A stretch of 64,000 nucleotides of DNA from Nitrococcus mobilis (GCA_024102725.1 JAGFJL010000068.1:62001-126000), one strand, 5' to 3'; numbered from the stretch's first letter, positions 1 through 9,228 are shown. Notes: a model not told the origin generated them from the sequence alone. Translations and numbers: made by a program.

Positions 1-1096
1 GGGTAAGGTCGTGCGGCCCAGGACTGGCTTCCGGGTGCCCCTGAAACCCGAATGCCGGATGATCGCGCAGATGGATGCCCTGCAATGAGCCGTCGAAAAG
101 CGAGCGATAACTGACCTGCACGTTTGCCGGCAAGGTCTGCTCATCCACGGCAAAACCATGGTTCTGCGTGGAAATCATGACTCGCCCCGTAGCCACTTCC
201 ATAACGGGGTGGTTGGCTCCGTGATGTCCGAACTTCATCTTTATCGTTCGGGCCCCGCACGCGAGTCCGAGCAGCTGATGGCCAAGGCATATACCAAAGA
301 GCGGTAGTTCGGTCGCCAATAACTCGCGAATGGCCTCGAGAGCGTAACCGCAAGGTTGCGGATCCCCGGGCCCATTGGAGAGAAAGACGCCATGGGGACG
401 TAACGAGAGCACCTCAGCCACAGGCGTTTGGGCCGGCACCACGGTGACCCGACAGCCATGATCGACCAATCTGCGGAGTATGTTGCGCTTAATGCCATAA
501 TCGTAGGCCACCACGTGCCAGGGCAGCTCCTCATCGACGCGCACCGGAGGCTCGCTGTCGGCGCAAGCCAACGACCAACTGCCAAGGCGCCATTCGTAAG
601 GCCGCCGGGTCGTAACCACGGCAGCGAGATCCATACCCTGCAGCCCGGGAAACGAGCGTGCCGCCTCAACCGCGCTCCGCGCATCGCTCGTCCCGGTCAT
701 GATGCAGCCGTTGCGGGCGCCCTGTTCACGAAGGTGGCGTGTGAGCCGCCGTGTATCGATGCCGGCAATAGCTACTACGTTGTTTCGCTCGAGGTAGGCC
801 TGCAGGGTTTCTCGAGCACGCCAATTGCTCATTCGTGGTGGCACGTCCCGAACCACGAGGCCGGCGAGTTTGACGCCGTCCGACTCGGCATCGAGCGGGT
901 TGGCGCCGACATTGCCAATGTGCGGGTAGGTAAGCGTCACGAGCTGACGGGCGTAGGAAGGATCTGTGCAGATTTCCTGGTAACCGGTCATCGCCGTGTT
1001 GAAGCAGACCTCTCCGACGGCCTGCCCATCAATACCGACGGCTCGACCGTGGAACACGGCGCCGTCATCGAGTGCGATAACTGCGGGCCTGTTCAA
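1..1096 (-). CDS. carA: carbamoyl-phosphate synthase small subunit, 3' end outside the window
   Basis: This is the glutaminase subunit of carbamoyl-phosphate synthetase, which hydrolyses glutamine and passes ammonia to CarB for pyrimidine and arginine synthesis. The minus-strand frame is open for 365 codons and runs off the left edge. The N-terminal CarA domain shows [15 protein letters not shown] and LTYPHIGN. The class I amidotransferase domain shows SNGPGDPQP and the nucleophile loop [12 protein letters not shown], and HGANHP follows. The start is TTG (1096-1094), because no ATG or GTG fits the family N-terminus and CGGAGGGG lies just upstream as a strong ribosome binding site. A hairpin with a T run lies 20 bases upstream of the start, suggesting attenuation. 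Confidence 0.95.
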   Translation of the reverse strand, partial: MNRPAVIALDDGAVFHGRAVGIDGQAVGEVCFNTAMTGYQEICTDPSYARQLVTLTYPHIGNVGANPLDAESDGVKLAGLVVRDVPPRMSNWRARETLQAYLERNNVVAIAGIDTRRLTRHLREQGARNGCIMTGTSDARSAVEAARSFPGLQGMDLAAVVTTRRPYEWRLGSWSLACADSEPPVRVDEELPWHVVAYDYGIKRNILRRLVDHGCRVTVVPAQTPVAEVLSLRPHGVFLSNGPGDPQPCGYALEAIRELLATELPLFGICLGHQLLGLACGARTIKMKFGHHGANHPVMEVATGRVMISTQNHGFAVDEQTLPANVQVSYRSLFDGSLQGIHLRDHPAFGFQGHPEASPGPHDLT

Positions 1097-1194
1097 TGCC
1101 CCTCCGACTGCTCACAAAAACGGGAGGGATCGATTAGATACCCTCCCGTTACACTTGATTCCAGGAGTCCGAACACCCAGTTGAAAGTAAGCAT
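1093..1194 (-). promoter_or_regulatory. putative carA leader peptide ORF spanning the attenuator
   Basis: A 33-codon ATG ORF (begins MLTFNWVFGLLESS) runs through the hairpin at 1116-1150. Its TGA overlaps the TTG start of carA (CATTGA). A ribosome translating it would cross and melt the hairpin, and termination at the overlap would place it at the carA start. No strong ribosome binding site precedes it. A TATACT hexamer at 1311-1306 on the same strand could be a -10 box. The arrangement is visible in the sequence; the regulatory role is inferred. Confidence 0.4.
1116..1150 (-). terminator. intrinsic terminator or attenuator just upstream of carA
   Basis: A perfect 10-bp inverted repeat (AACGGGAGGG / CCCTCCCGTT, 12-nt loop) is followed on the minus strand by a run of five T. 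The 3' arm CCCTCC could also pair with the carA ribosome binding site CGGAGGGG. The element could therefore act on transcription and on translation. It could instead simply end transcription of an upstream unit. Confidence 0.75.
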
Positions 1195-1356
1195 CAATTG
1201 TACGTCGGCACTGGCGTAAGTGTCTATCCTCTCCCCGCGTGCCGGGCCTCGCGGCACACAAGTAGCCGCGCGGATGTCGGCTTGTCGCAGACAAACCCTA
1301 TCGCTAGTATATCGGCTCTTGCACAGCCGAGCGCCAGCGCCCGCTACCCGCGATGA

Positions 1357-2322
1357 ATGTTACGACCCATGCAGGCCCTATTCCTTAGCAGATTGAACAA
1401 AATTTATGCAAGCGGTGTCCACGCATTGCGCGATGTGGATCTGGTGGTCGATGAGGGGGAGTTCTTCGGCCTGCTTGGGCCCAACGGTGCGGGCAAGTCT
1501 ACGATCATCGGCATCATCAGCTCGTTGGTACGCAAAACCCGCGGCCGCGTGGAGGTTTTCGGCTACTCCATCGACCGTGAACCGTGGCAAGCCAAATCAC
1601 TGCTGGGCCTCGTGCCGCAGGAGTTTAATTTCAATAGCTTCGAGACGGTCAGCCAGATTATCCTGAACCAGGCGGGATTCTATGGCATCAACCGGCGCAC
1701 CGCGCATCAACGCGCCGAGCAGTATCTCACCGAGCTCGGCCTGTGGAGCCGGCGCAATAGTGTATCGCGCACGCTCTCCGGCGGGATGAAACGTCGCTTG
1801 ATGATCGCTCGGGCGCTGGTTCATCAGCCACGCTTGCTCATTTTGGATGAGCCGACGGCCGGAGTCGATATTGAGGTACGCCGCTCGATGTGGGATTTTT
1901 TGCGCCGGATCAATGCAGAGGGCACTACGATTATCCTGAGCACGCACTATCTAGAGGAAGCCGAATCGCTTTGCCGCAATATCGCCATCATTGACCAGGG
2001 GCAAATCATTGAAAACACCGATGTGCGCTCCCTACTGCGTAAACTCACCGCGCAGAGCTTTCTCCTCGACATCGACGGCCGCCTCGCCGATGTGCCGGAG
2101 CTCGGGGATTTTCACGTCGTGCCGGTGGATGAATCCTGCCTGGAAGTCGAAGTTCGCTCGGATCAAAGCTTGAACGAGCTTTTCGCCCGGCTAGCCGAGC
2201 GAAACGTACAAGTCGTGAGTATGAAGAATAAATCCAACCGGCTGGAGGAGCTGTTCATCCGGATGCTCGAACGCCCCCCCGAGGCGCATCGAGAACCCAC
2301 CCAGGTCGAGAAAACCGCATGA
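1357..2322 (+). CDS. ABC transporter ATP-binding protein, YadG-like
   Basis: This is the ATPase of an ABC-2 type exporter of the YadG/NodI/CcmA class and would energise the permease encoded next. The 321-residue protein has Walker A GPNGAGKST near residue 45, the Q-loop PQEFNFNSF, the signature LSGGMKRRL near 143, Walker B LLILDEPTAG, and the H-loop STHYLEEAE. A C-terminal extension of about 90 residues follows the ATPase. An in-frame ATG at 1369 is an alternative start. The last codons overlap the permease start (ATGA, 2319-2322), so the two are translationally coupled. The transported substrate cannot be read from the sequence. Confidence 0.92.
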   Translation: MLRPMQALFLSRLNKIYASGVHALRDVDLVVDEGEFFGLLGPNGAGKSTIIGIISSLVRKTRGRVEVFGYSIDREPWQAKSLLGLVPQEFNFNSFETVSQIILNQAGFYGINRRTAHQRAEQYLTELGLWSRRNSVSRTLSGGMKRRLMIARALVHQPRLLILDEPTAGVDIEVRRSMWDFLRRINAEGTTIILSTHYLEEAESLCRNIAIIDQGQIIENTDVRSLLRKLTAQSFLLDIDGRLADVPELGDFHVVPVDESCLEVEVRSDQSLNELFARLAERNVQVVSMKNKSNRLEELFIRMLERPPEAHREPTQVEKTA

Positions 2323-3116
2323 GGGGCTCCGCCGTATACCCTGGCTACGCACGTCAAACTCTGATTGCCCTGCGCACGATCGCCTGGAAGGAGACCCATC
2401 GTTATCTGCGCATCTGGCTGCAGACGCTGCTGCCACCGGCGATTACCATGACCCTGTATTTCGTAATTTTCGGCAACCTCATCGGGCCTCGTATCGGCCC
2501 CATGGCCGGTCATACGTATATAGAGTTCATCGTTCCGGGCGTCATTATGATGTCCGTCATCACCAACGCCTACATGAATGTCGTCTCATCGTTTTTCGGG
2601 GCGAAGTTTCAGCGCCACATCGAGGAGATCCTGGTCTCGCCCACGCCCAATTACACGATCCTCGTCGGATATCTCGCCGGCGGTGTGGGGCGGGGGCTGC
2701 TTACCGGGCTGATCGTCATCTTGATTTCGATGGCGTTTACTCACATCCAGATCCAGCACCCGTTCATCACGATCAGTGTCGCATTTCTAACCGCATTGCT
2801 ATTTTCCCTCGGCGGATTCATTAACGGCATTTTCGCTCGCAAGTTCGATGACATCGCCATCGTGCCTACGTTCATATTGACGCCCCTGACCTACCTCGGG
2901 GGGGTGTTCTACTCAATTGAGTTGCTTCCTGGGGTCTGGCGCGAACTCTCCCTAGCAAACCCCATCCTCTACATGGTAAACGCCTTCCGCTATGGCCTTC
3001 TCGGTGAATCCGACATTCCGATTCAAACCGCTTATTCGATCATCATCGTCTTTATCATCATTTCGGTGTGCCTGAGCTTATATCTGCTACACCGCGGGGT
3101 GGGCTTGCGAACCTGA
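2319..3116 (+). CDS. ABC-2 type transporter permease, YadH-like
   Basis: This is the inner-membrane partner of the preceding ATPase. The 265-residue protein has about six hydrophobic segments: near residues 40-60, 65-85, a stretch around 115-140, 148-170, 178-198 and 232-255. The family-typical ...FGNLIGPRIG and FIVPGVIMMSVI regions are present, as is PLTYLGGVFYSIE before the fifth segment. Length and layout match the E. coli YadH family of about 256 residues. With the YadG-like gene it forms a two-gene exporter operon. The substrate is unknown. Confidence 0.9.
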   Translation: MRGSAVYPGYARQTLIALRTIAWKETHRYLRIWLQTLLPPAITMTLYFVIFGNLIGPRIGPMAGHTYIEFIVPGVIMMSVITNAYMNVVSSFFGAKFQRHIEEILVSPTPNYTILVGYLAGGVGRGLLTGLIVILISMAFTHIQIQHPFITISVAFLTALLFSLGGFINGIFARKFDDIAIVPTFILTPLTYLGGVFYSIELLPGVWRELSLANPILYMVNAFRYGLLGESDIPIQTAYSIIIVFIIISVCLSLYLLHRGVGLRT

Positions 3117-3149
3117 GCGTCTGGGCTTGACAACGCGATGGCGGGCCCC

Positions 3150-3178
3150 GAGTTCTGGGCCTGTGATGTGGATATAAT
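3150..3178 (+). promoter_or_regulatory. candidate sigma-70 promoter for pncB
   Basis: A consensus -10 box TATAAT (3173-3178) lies 30 bases before the pncB start. The hexamer at the correct distance upstream (GAGTTC, 3150-3155) matches the -35 consensus poorly. A TTGACA at 3127-3132 is 40 bases from the -10 box, too far to pair with it. Confidence 0.5.
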
Positions 3179-3208
3179 TGCCCCCGTACAAACCGACGGG
3201 AGAGTGCT

Positions 3209-4564
3209 GTGGCGATGCTAGAGCTGAGCCGAACGCCCTTACTGACCGATCTCTACGAACTCACCATGCTGCAAACCTACTATGAGCATGGAATGACAGG
3301 AAACGCCGTGTTTGAGTTCTTCGTCCGCTCGGGTAAAAATCCAGGTCGCCGGGGATTCTATGTCAGCGCGGGCCTGGAGCAAGCTCTCGAGTGGCTGGAG
3401 ATGCTGCGCTTTCAGCCGGCGGAGCTGGACTGGGTGGCCAACTGTGGGTTTTTCCGCCCCGAGTTCGTTGATCGCCTCGCCGCCTTGCGTTTTACCGGGG
3501 ACGTCTATGCGATAGCGGAGGGCAGTGTATTCTTCCCTGGGGAGCCGAGCTTACGAGTCAGCGCGCCGTTGCCCGAGGCCCAGCTGATCGAGAGCCGGTT
3601 GATGAATATCCTTCATTACCAAACCCTGATCGCAACCAAAGCCGCACGCTGCCGACTCGCGGCCCAGCAGCGCAAGCTGGTGGACTTCGGCTTGCGCCGT
3701 GCGCATGGCGGTGAAGCCGGCCTGTGGGCGGCACGCGCCACCTACATTGGCGGCTTCAACGGCTCGGCCACCTGTTTAGCCAATGCGTGTTACGGCGTTC
3801 CTGTGGTGGGCACGATGGCCCACTCCTTCATTCTTGCGCACCCGAGTGAAACGGAAGCCTTTTTACACTTTGCCCGGTCGCACCCCACCAACGTCGTCCT
3901 GCTCATCGATACCTACGACACCGAGGCCGCAGCTCGCAAAGTGGTGGAATTGGCGCCCGAGCTCAGCCGACAGGGCATTCAAATCCAAGGCGTGCGCATC
4001 GACAGCGGCAATCTTGCCGAGCATGCACGGCGGGTACGCTCGATTCTCGACGAGGGCAACTTGCGTGAGACCGCAATATTGGTCAGCGGCGGCCTGGATG
4101 AGTACCGAATTCACGAGCTGGTGGCGAGCGGCGCACCCATCGACGGCTTCGGGGTCGGCTCCAAGGTGAATGCATCGGCCGATTTACCCTTCCTCGATTC
4201 AGCCTACAAACTCCACCAATTTGAAGGCAAGGCTTGCGCCAAGTTCTCCGAGGGTAAGTCCGATCTACCGGGAATCAAACAAATTTACCGCCGGTTCGAT
4301 ACGAATCGAATGATGGTCGGCGATGTCATCGGACTGGAAGGCGAACCCATCGAAGGCCAACCACTTCTGCAACCCGTAATGCAAAGGGGCCGGCGCACCA
4401 ACGCACCCGAGTCTTTACAGACACTCCGCGATCGTCTCGATGCGAATGTGGCGGCCCTGCCCGAGCCTTACCTCCGGCTGCAGGCTGCCCCGACCTTCCC
4501 GGTCGTTCTATCCGAAAAGCTGCGCGCCCTTAACCGGAAGTCACCGGCTCACACTGGGCGATGA
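3209..4564 (+). CDS. pncB: nicotinate phosphoribosyltransferase
   Basis: The enzyme joins nicotinate to PRPP to give nicotinate mononucleotide, the entry step of NAD salvage. The 451-residue protein shows the family blocks LTDLYELTMLQTYYEHGM at the N-terminus, FGLRRAHGGEAGLWAARA, GTMAHSFIL near residue 210, LLIDTYDTEAA and VRIDSGNLAEHARRVR, and a C-terminal FGVGSKVNAS phosphate-binding region. It starts at GTG (3209) with GGGAG seven bases upstream; an ATG two codons on is an alternative. It is expressed alone behind a TATAAT box. Confidence 0.95.
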   Translation: MAMLELSRTPLLTDLYELTMLQTYYEHGMTGNAVFEFFVRSGKNPGRRGFYVSAGLEQALEWLEMLRFQPAELDWVANCGFFRPEFVDRLAALRFTGDVYAIAEGSVFFPGEPSLRVSAPLPEAQLIESRLMNILHYQTLIATKAARCRLAAQQRKLVDFGLRRAHGGEAGLWAARATYIGGFNGSATCLANACYGVPVVGTMAHSFILAHPSETEAFLHFARSHPTNVVLLIDTYDTEAAARKVVELAPELSRQGIQIQGVRIDSGNLAEHARRVRSILDEGNLRETAILVSGGLDEYRIHELVASGAPIDGFGVGSKVNASADLPFLDSAYKLHQFEGKACAKFSEGKSDLPGIKQIYRRFDTNRMMVGDVIGLEGEPIEGQPLLQPVMQRGRRTNAPESLQTLRDRLDANVAALPEPYLRLQAAPTFPVVLSEKLRALNRKSPAHTGR

Positions 4565-4579
4565 ATGTAGACTCGAACT

Positions 4580-4602
4580 CGTCATTCCAGCGAAAGCCGG
4601 AC
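4580..4602. repeat. degenerate copy of the CGTCATTCC palindromic repeat
   Basis: CGTCATTCCAGCGAAAGCCGG resembles one half of the dispersed palindrome found at 12584, 17397 and 51478. The second half is replaced by unrelated sequence. Confidence 0.5.
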
Positions 4603-4622
4603 AAATCCGTAGGAACGGATTT
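4603..4622. terminator. hairpin downstream of pncB, weak terminator candidate
   Basis: AAATCCGT and ACGGATTT form a perfect 8-bp stem with a 4-nt loop 38 bases after the pncB stop. No T run follows on either strand, so intrinsic termination is doubtful. Confidence 0.3.
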
Positions 4623-4669
4623 GAACAGCTTCAGCTCACCCGGAGGACGCGAACCAGGGAAGGTTTGCG

Positions 4670-4738
4670 TAATCAAGTAAAATCAATAGCATAGACACAT
4701 GGCTGCGCCGGTGTGACGAATAAATCATGCCCCCTAAC
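4670..4738. repeat. dispersed ~70-bp repeat, family 2, copy 1
   Basis: This stretch aligns along its length with 10048-10118 and 29350-29420. Shared blocks are AATCNAG-AAAATCAA at the left and GNGACGAATAAATCA then CCCCTAAC at the right. It lies between convergent pncB and the H-NS-family gene. Confidence 0.6.
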
Positions 4739-4793
4739 TCGCAGCAAAACCGCAGCGGCCGGCAACCGATCATCCGCGCTCACAGGAGTCGTT

Positions 4794-5108
4794 TTATTCG
4801 ACTCGCAGTTCATCCAGCGAGTGGCCCCTGGCTTCCCATTCCTTGATCCAAGCGGGCTTGCGACCTCGGCCGGACCAGATTTTATCCGCATCTTCGGGGT
4901 GACGAAAACGCACAGCCGTGTTGGCTAGCGTCAGCTTTGCTGTCTGACCGGAAATCAGTTCATTCAAGGTAAAACCATAACGCTCCGCCACCGATTTCAG
5001 TTCCTGCTGTGCCTTCTTGGCATCCAGCTTGCGTCGGGACGTAAGTTCCTTGTCGATATCTTTTTTAAGCCACTGAAGCTCATCGAACGTATACTTAGAA
5101 AGATCCAT
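4794..5108 (-). CDS. H-NS family nucleoid-associated regulator
   Basis: This is a 104-residue member of the H-NS/HvrA/BpH3 family, whose members bind curved AT-rich DNA and silence horizontally acquired genes. The N-terminal half (residues 1-50) is a charged helical oligomerisation region. The C-terminal DNA-binding domain carries VRFRHPEDADKIWSGRGRKP followed by AWIKEW, close to the family signature in which the R-G-R-K-P loop enters the minor groove. It is monocistronic, with GGGAGGGAAC upstream of the ATG. Two long AT-rich tracts in this window (9.9-10.1 kb, 29.3 kb) are plausible targets, but that is inference. Confidence 0.92.
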   Translation of the reverse strand: MDLSKYTFDELQWLKKDIDKELTSRRKLDAKKAQQELKSVAERYGFTLNELISGQTAKLTLANTAVRFRHPEDADKIWSGRGRKPAWIKEWEARGHSLDELRVE

Positions 5109-5532
5109 GTTCCCTCCCTCTTGTGCTTTTTCTCATTCAATCCAGTCGGTAACAACGCACTTAACGAATATTTTGCTGTTCACATTACCCAGCACGGTTC
5201 AACTCGATCGGGCAAGATATAAAACCATTGGGATTCTTACGGGAGATACGATAAAGATGCTGTAATTACGATACAGAAGATCAATGTAACCGCTTTGCCG
5301 AACGATTTCCATATGAGGCTGCGCACCTAGAAATTAGCGCAATGGTCGCTGGCCAACCTTCGTGCCGGGGTAACAAAACGCTGCTTTCGGAACTCCCGTC
5401 CGAGCAAATAATAGCTTTTTACCAGCCATTGCCCAATGACGAGAAATAACCGCTGATATCGCTTATGAATTAAGGTGCACCTTCGGATTGCTAGCGCGCA
5501 ACCGAATAGGTACCGCCTACCGGCAACCTCGC
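5109..5532. other. intergenic region, no gene seen
   Basis: This stretch of 424 bases separates the H-NS-family gene from recR. It is less GC-rich than the flanks and should hold the promoter of the H-NS-family gene. I see no ORF with family features, no RNA gene and no clear repeat. Confidence 0.5.
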
Positions 5533-6135
5533 CTAACGATACTCGCGGCGGCCCGCAAACGCATGGGATAGCGTCCCACTGTCCACGTATTCCAGCTCAC
5601 CGCCTACGGGAACACCGTAAGCGATTCGGCTGACATGAATCGCGTTGTTATAGGCCATCTCGGCGATGAACTGAGCTGTCGCTTCGCCTTCTACGGTCGA
5701 ATTGGTAGCAAGGACAATCTCACGAATTCCGCCCTCGCAAAATCGTTTTTCCAAGCAGTCCAGTCCGAGCTCAGCTGGCCCGATACCGTCCAACGGCGAC
5801 AGCCGGCCCTTGAGCACGAAATAAAGTCCGCTGTAGTCGGTGGCCTGATCCAATGCATAGACATCGGCCGGGTTCTCTACGATGCACAAGGTGCTGTGGT
5901 CGCGCTTAGCGTTGCTACAGATCGCACAAAGCGCCTGCTCGGTCAGGATCCGACAGTACCGGCATTCACCAACCTTCGCCACAGCCTCGGCAAGAACGCG
6001 AGCGAGTCGCGACCCGCCCTCACGCTCCCGCTGCAAGATGTGGAAAGCCATACGCTGAGCTGATTTCGGGCCGACTCCAGGCAAGCAACGCAGCGCCTCG
6101 ATCAGTTCGCTGACCAGCGGTGAGAATTCCGCCAT
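5533..6135 (-). CDS. recR: recombination mediator protein RecR
   Basis: RecR works with RecF and RecO to load RecA at single-strand gaps. The 200-residue length is the family norm. The N-terminal helix-hairpin-helix [17 protein letters not shown] is at residues 19-35, and a C4 zinc finger ([16 protein letters not shown]) is near 57-72. A Toprim domain then begins [15 protein letters not shown] and includes [16 protein letters not shown]. It is the last gene of the dnaX-ybaB-recR operon, four bases after ybaB, an order conserved in gammaproteobacteria. Confidence 0.97.
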   Translation of the reverse strand: MAEFSPLVSELIEALRCLPGVGPKSAQRMAFHILQREREGGSRLARVLAEAVAKVGECRYCRILTEQALCAICSNAKRDHSTLCIVENPADVYALDQATDYSGLYFVLKGRLSPLDGIGPAELGLDCLEKRFCEGGIREIVLATNSTVEGEATAQFIAEMAYNNAIHVSRIAYGVPVGGELEYVDSGTLSHAFAGRREYR

Positions 6136-6139
6136 CGGC

Positions 6140-6469
6140 TCAAAACGGCAGCTTCATGCCGGGCGGCAGCCCCATGCCCTGAGCCAGCCCGGACATCTTC
6201 TCCTGGGTGACCTTCTCCAGCTTTTGAACCGCATCGTTAAAGGCCGCGGCCACCAGATCCTCGACCATTTCTCGATCATCATAGACGCTCTCATCGATAT
6301 TTACGCGCCGAACTTCATGACGCCCCGTCATCACCACATTCACCAGCCCGCCTCCGGCCTGTCCGCTCACCTCCAGGTTGGCGATCTCCTCCTGCGCTCG
6401 CTGCAGATTCTCCTGCATTTTCTGCGCCTGCTTCATCAGATTTCCAATACCACCGCCCTTCATATTCAT
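6140..6469 (-). CDS. YbaB/EbfC family nucleoid-associated protein
   Basis: This is a small DNA-binding protein of the YbaB/EbfC family, coded between dnaX and recR. The ATG at 6469 gives 109 residues, the same length as E. coli YbaB, and has GGGAGAGAAC upstream. A longer reading from 6508 adds 13 residues without a ribosome binding site. The protein begins [19 protein letters not shown], then has a long amphipathic helix and the family core [15 protein letters not shown], and ends [10 protein letters not shown]. Confidence 0.95.
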   Translation of the reverse strand: MNMKGGGIGNLMKQAQKMQENLQRAQEEIANLEVSGQAGGGLVNVVMTGRHEVRRVNIDESVYDDREMVEDLVAAAFNDAVQKLEKVTQEKMSGLAQGMGLPPGMKLPF

Positions 6470-6520
6470 GCCGTTCTCTCCCGCCGATGCAGCCTCTTGA
6501 ACAACCATCTCCAGCCCGCT

Positions 6521-8185
6521 TCAATCCTCGCTAGGCTGAATCGAATCAGGGACAACCCGAGCATCGAAGGCCTCCTGGAAGGCTGCGATGTTGGGATCGT
6601 TTTCGATGGCGAGCTCAGCCGCCTTTTGGCGTTGCTGAAGCTCGCCAAGCTCCCGTTCAGTAACCGTTTCCCCCTCGACCCGGCCTACCTCGATCTGCAA
6701 CCGCAACCGCTCCCCCGCCCGATCCGACAATAGCCTGCACAATCGCTCCTCTATATTAGAATTGAGTAGATGCGCATGGCTCGAATCGATACGCAAGCGC
6801 ACCAAATCGCCTTCCCGGCCAAGCCACAGACAATGGCCGGCCAGTGCCCGAACCATCCCACCGCGCGCGAGCGATCCGACTACCGCATGCCACTCATCGA
6901 GCGATCGAGGCGATTGGCTCGGCTCGGCGGACAATTCCTCTTTACGCTCATTGGGCACGCACGTGGCATTTCGAAGCCCACCGTCATGCCCTTGCCCAAC
7001 GCTCGGGTCACTCGACGCCTCGGTCCGCGGCTTCTTTCGAACCGGTGATGAGTGCCCCTGCGGTGTTTGCGCTGCAGGCATGCTCGGCGCCATCGTCGCC
7101 GGACGAAACGCGAGCATGCGCAACAGCAACATCTCAAATCCCGTCCGTGGATCCGGTGCCAGCGGTAAGTCCCTGCGCCCCGTAAGCCCGATCTGATAGA
7201 ACAGCTGTACGTCCTCCGGAGTCAGCCTTTTCCCCAGATCGAGCAATCGGTCGCGCTCGGGCAGATCTTCGGGTAAGGCATCGGCAACGCTCTGAACCAA
7301 GGCCAGCCGATGCAGGATAAGCAGCAGATCGGCGATAGCTGCACTGAAATCCGGCGTGCGCTCGGCCATTCGAGCCGCTACTTCCAGCAGTGCCCTGCCG
7401 TCCTGAACCGCCAACGCTTCCAAAAGCTCGAGCAGAAAATCACTCTCGATCCCACCGAGCATCTCGCGGACATCCTCATCACGCACGGTGCCAGCCGCAT
7501 AAGCAATGGCCTGGTCCAGCAGACTGAGCGCATCCCGCATACTGCCGTCTGCCGCATGCCCCAGGCGGCGCAGGGCTGCGGGCTCGGCACCGATGCCTTC
7601 CCGCGCCAAGATTTCGGTCAGATACTCGGCGATTCGACCGGCTGGCAATCGCTTGAGATTGAACTGCAGGCATCGGGATAAAACAGTGGCCGGCAGCTTC
7701 TGCGGATCCGTGGTGGCGAGCAGGAATTTCACATGAGGCGGCGGCTCTTCCAGCGTCTTCAACAAAGCATTGAAGCTATGCTGCGAGAGCATATGAACCT
7801 CATCGATAAGGTAGATTTTGAAGCGGCCGCGCGCAGGCGCATATTGAACATTGTCCAGTAACTCGCGCGTGTCCTCCACCCGCGTGCGCGAGGCTGCATC
7901 CACCTCGATCAAATCGACGAAACGTCCCTGATCGATCTCCCGGCAGGCCGTGCACTCGCCGCATGGCTCCGCCGTGATACCCGCCCGCTCGCAGTTGAGG
8001 CATTTGGCCAAAACACGAGCGATCGTCGTCTTGCCGACGCCCCGCGTACCTGCAAAAAGGTAGGCATGATGATAACGACCGTTCGCAAGCCCGTTGCATA
8101 GCGCTCGAAGCACGTGCTCCTGGCCCGCCATCTCGGAGAAGGTTCGGGGCCGCCATTTACGGGCGAGAACCTGGTAGCTCATCAA
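6521..8185 (-). CDS. dnaX: DNA polymerase III subunit tau (gamma/tau)
   Basis: This is the clamp-loader ATPase of DNA polymerase III. The 554-residue protein has Walker A GTRGVGKTT near residue 46, a zinc module with four cysteines (CLNCERAGITAEPCGECTAC) at 63-82, Walker B IYLIDEVHML near 125, SRC finger TVLSRCLQ, and a low-complexity linker around 355-410 before the tau C-terminal domain that contacts DnaB and the polymerase. I looked for an AAAAAAG slippery site as in E. coli and found none, so a frameshifted gamma form is not supported. It heads the dnaX-ybaB-recR operon. Confidence 0.96.
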   Translation of the reverse strand: MMSYQVLARKWRPRTFSEMAGQEHVLRALCNGLANGRYHHAYLFAGTRGVGKTTIARVLAKCLNCERAGITAEPCGECTACREIDQGRFVDLIEVDAASRTRVEDTRELLDNVQYAPARGRFKIYLIDEVHMLSQHSFNALLKTLEEPPPHVKFLLATTDPQKLPATVLSRCLQFNLKRLPAGRIAEYLTEILAREGIGAEPAALRRLGHAADGSMRDALSLLDQAIAYAAGTVRDEDVREMLGGIESDFLLELLEALAVQDGRALLEVAARMAERTPDFSAAIADLLLILHRLALVQSVADALPEDLPERDRLLDLGKRLTPEDVQLFYQIGLTGRRDLPLAPDPRTGFEMLLLRMLAFRPATMAPSMPAAQTPQGHSSPVRKKPRTEASSDPSVGQGHDGGLRNATCVPNERKEELSAEPSQSPRSLDEWHAVVGSLARGGMVRALAGHCLWLGREGDLVRLRIDSSHAHLLNSNIEERLCRLLSDRAGERLRLQIEVGRVEGETVTERELGELQQRQKAAELAIENDPNIAAFQEAFDARVVPDSIQPSED

Positions 8186-8267
8186 AGGCCCATGCTCAAC
8201 TACGTGCGCGGTATTGTACCATCACCGCTATTGAGCGGCGGTGCCTATGGCCGCAACAAAGATTGGA

Positions 8268-8377
8268 GGTAGCGGCGCCAGCCACATCCCGGCACCCGAA
8301 TCCGCTGCTACCGCTGCTCCCTTCCGGGCCTGACGGGGTTTACAACGTATCGTCGCGGGAGGGCCGACGCCACCACC
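8268..8377 (-). ncRNA. ffs: 4.5S RNA of the signal recognition particle
   Basis: The minus strand carries the SRP Alu-less small RNA hallmark: GTCAGGCCCGGAAGGGAGCAG, with the GGAA-type tetraloop and asymmetric loops, then GGTGCCGGGATGTGGCTGG. The two ends (GGTGGTGGCGTCGGCC and GGCTGGCGCCGCTACC) pair over about 16 positions, which sets the limits at about 110 nt. It lies upstream of dnaX in the same orientation, as in many gammaproteobacteria. It pairs with Ffh to target nascent membrane proteins. Confidence 0.93.
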
Positions 8378-8491
8378 ACTGTATACAAACCACTCGACAA
8401 AGCGAGCTGCAATGTAGCAGGAACCCTAAGGTCTGACAAACCGCGGCCACCGGCGGCGTCGGATAAGTCGGATAATCGGTGCTCCCACCGC

Positions 8492-8983
8492 TTAGCCCAA
8501 ATGGATCATGGCTCGAAGTATTCCGTTGCGCGGCATGCTCCGCACTAGCCGCCCAACGCGTCGACTCACCCATGCGAGCGTCGATATACGCGTCAAGCCT
8601 GCCGCAACAACAGAAGGTGTCAGCGACAACGTATCATGAGTCGTGTAGTAGGGAGCGTTCACCCAAAGCAACCAAAACCCGAACAGACCCGCCGCAGTCG
8701 CGACCGTGGCCACAAACCAGTCATTGGACAAAAGCGCATTCTCGGATAAATCAGGAGGACGCCGGATGTGCAGCGGCTGCAAATCAACCTCGTGCTGCGC
8801 CCGGAACTTGGCGTCCATATACGCTTCCTGCAGCTCGATGAACTGCAGCGTGCAGCACGCCTTCTCCTCAGAAGTACGTGCCTTGTCGGGATGAAATCGC
8901 TGGGCCTGGGCCCGGTACGCAGCCTTGATTTTAGCAAGGTCGCGCGTGGGCACGATGTGCAATGTCTGCCACGGATCGTTCAT
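8492..8983 (-). CDS. J-domain membrane protein of unknown role
   Basis: This 163-residue protein has an N-terminal J domain (residues 3-65) beginning WQTLHIVPTRDLAKIKAAYR, with the HPD motif intact in FHPDKA near 32-34. That motif stimulates DnaK ATPase. One or two hydrophobic segments follow (ATVATAAGLFGFWLLWV near 95), so it is probably membrane anchored. The C-terminal part is basic and has no domain I recognise. It would recruit DnaK to the membrane; the client is unknown. Confidence 0.75.
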   Translation of the reverse strand: MNDPWQTLHIVPTRDLAKIKAAYRAQAQRFHPDKARTSEEKACCTLQFIELQEAYMDAKFRAQHEVDLQPLHIRRPPDLSENALLSNDWFVATVATAAGLFGFWLLWVNAPYYTTHDTLSLTPSVVAAGLTRISTLAWVSRRVGRLVRSMPRNGILRAMIHLG

Positions 8984-9228
8984 ATCTTCACAACAACCAT
9001 CCGCACAATATCGATTACACGACGCTGGCCGACTAATTAATCATAGCGGGGACTGAAAAGCATTCACCGCTGCAAAGCGGCACGGTAGCAATAGTATTTA
9101 CTATGGTGTCGCTTGCCTCTTTATCAAAGGAGCCCGCGTTCATCCCCAGTCACTCGGAACATTCAGCTGCAACCGTATTGCCGCGACGTGCAATTGCATC
9201 TGTACAGTAGATCCAGCGTACCGAAGAG

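Noticed and set aside
428-1219. 263-codon plus-strand ORF in the carA region
   Set aside because: carA reads through this stretch on the minus strand with all catalytic motifs.
3127-3178. TTGACA at 3127 as -35 of the pncB promoter
   Set aside because: It is 40 bases from the TATAAT box; a sigma-70 spacer is about 17.
6521-7300. Programmed frameshift in dnaX for a gamma form
   Set aside because: No A-AAA-AAG type heptamer or downstream stem was found in the linker region.
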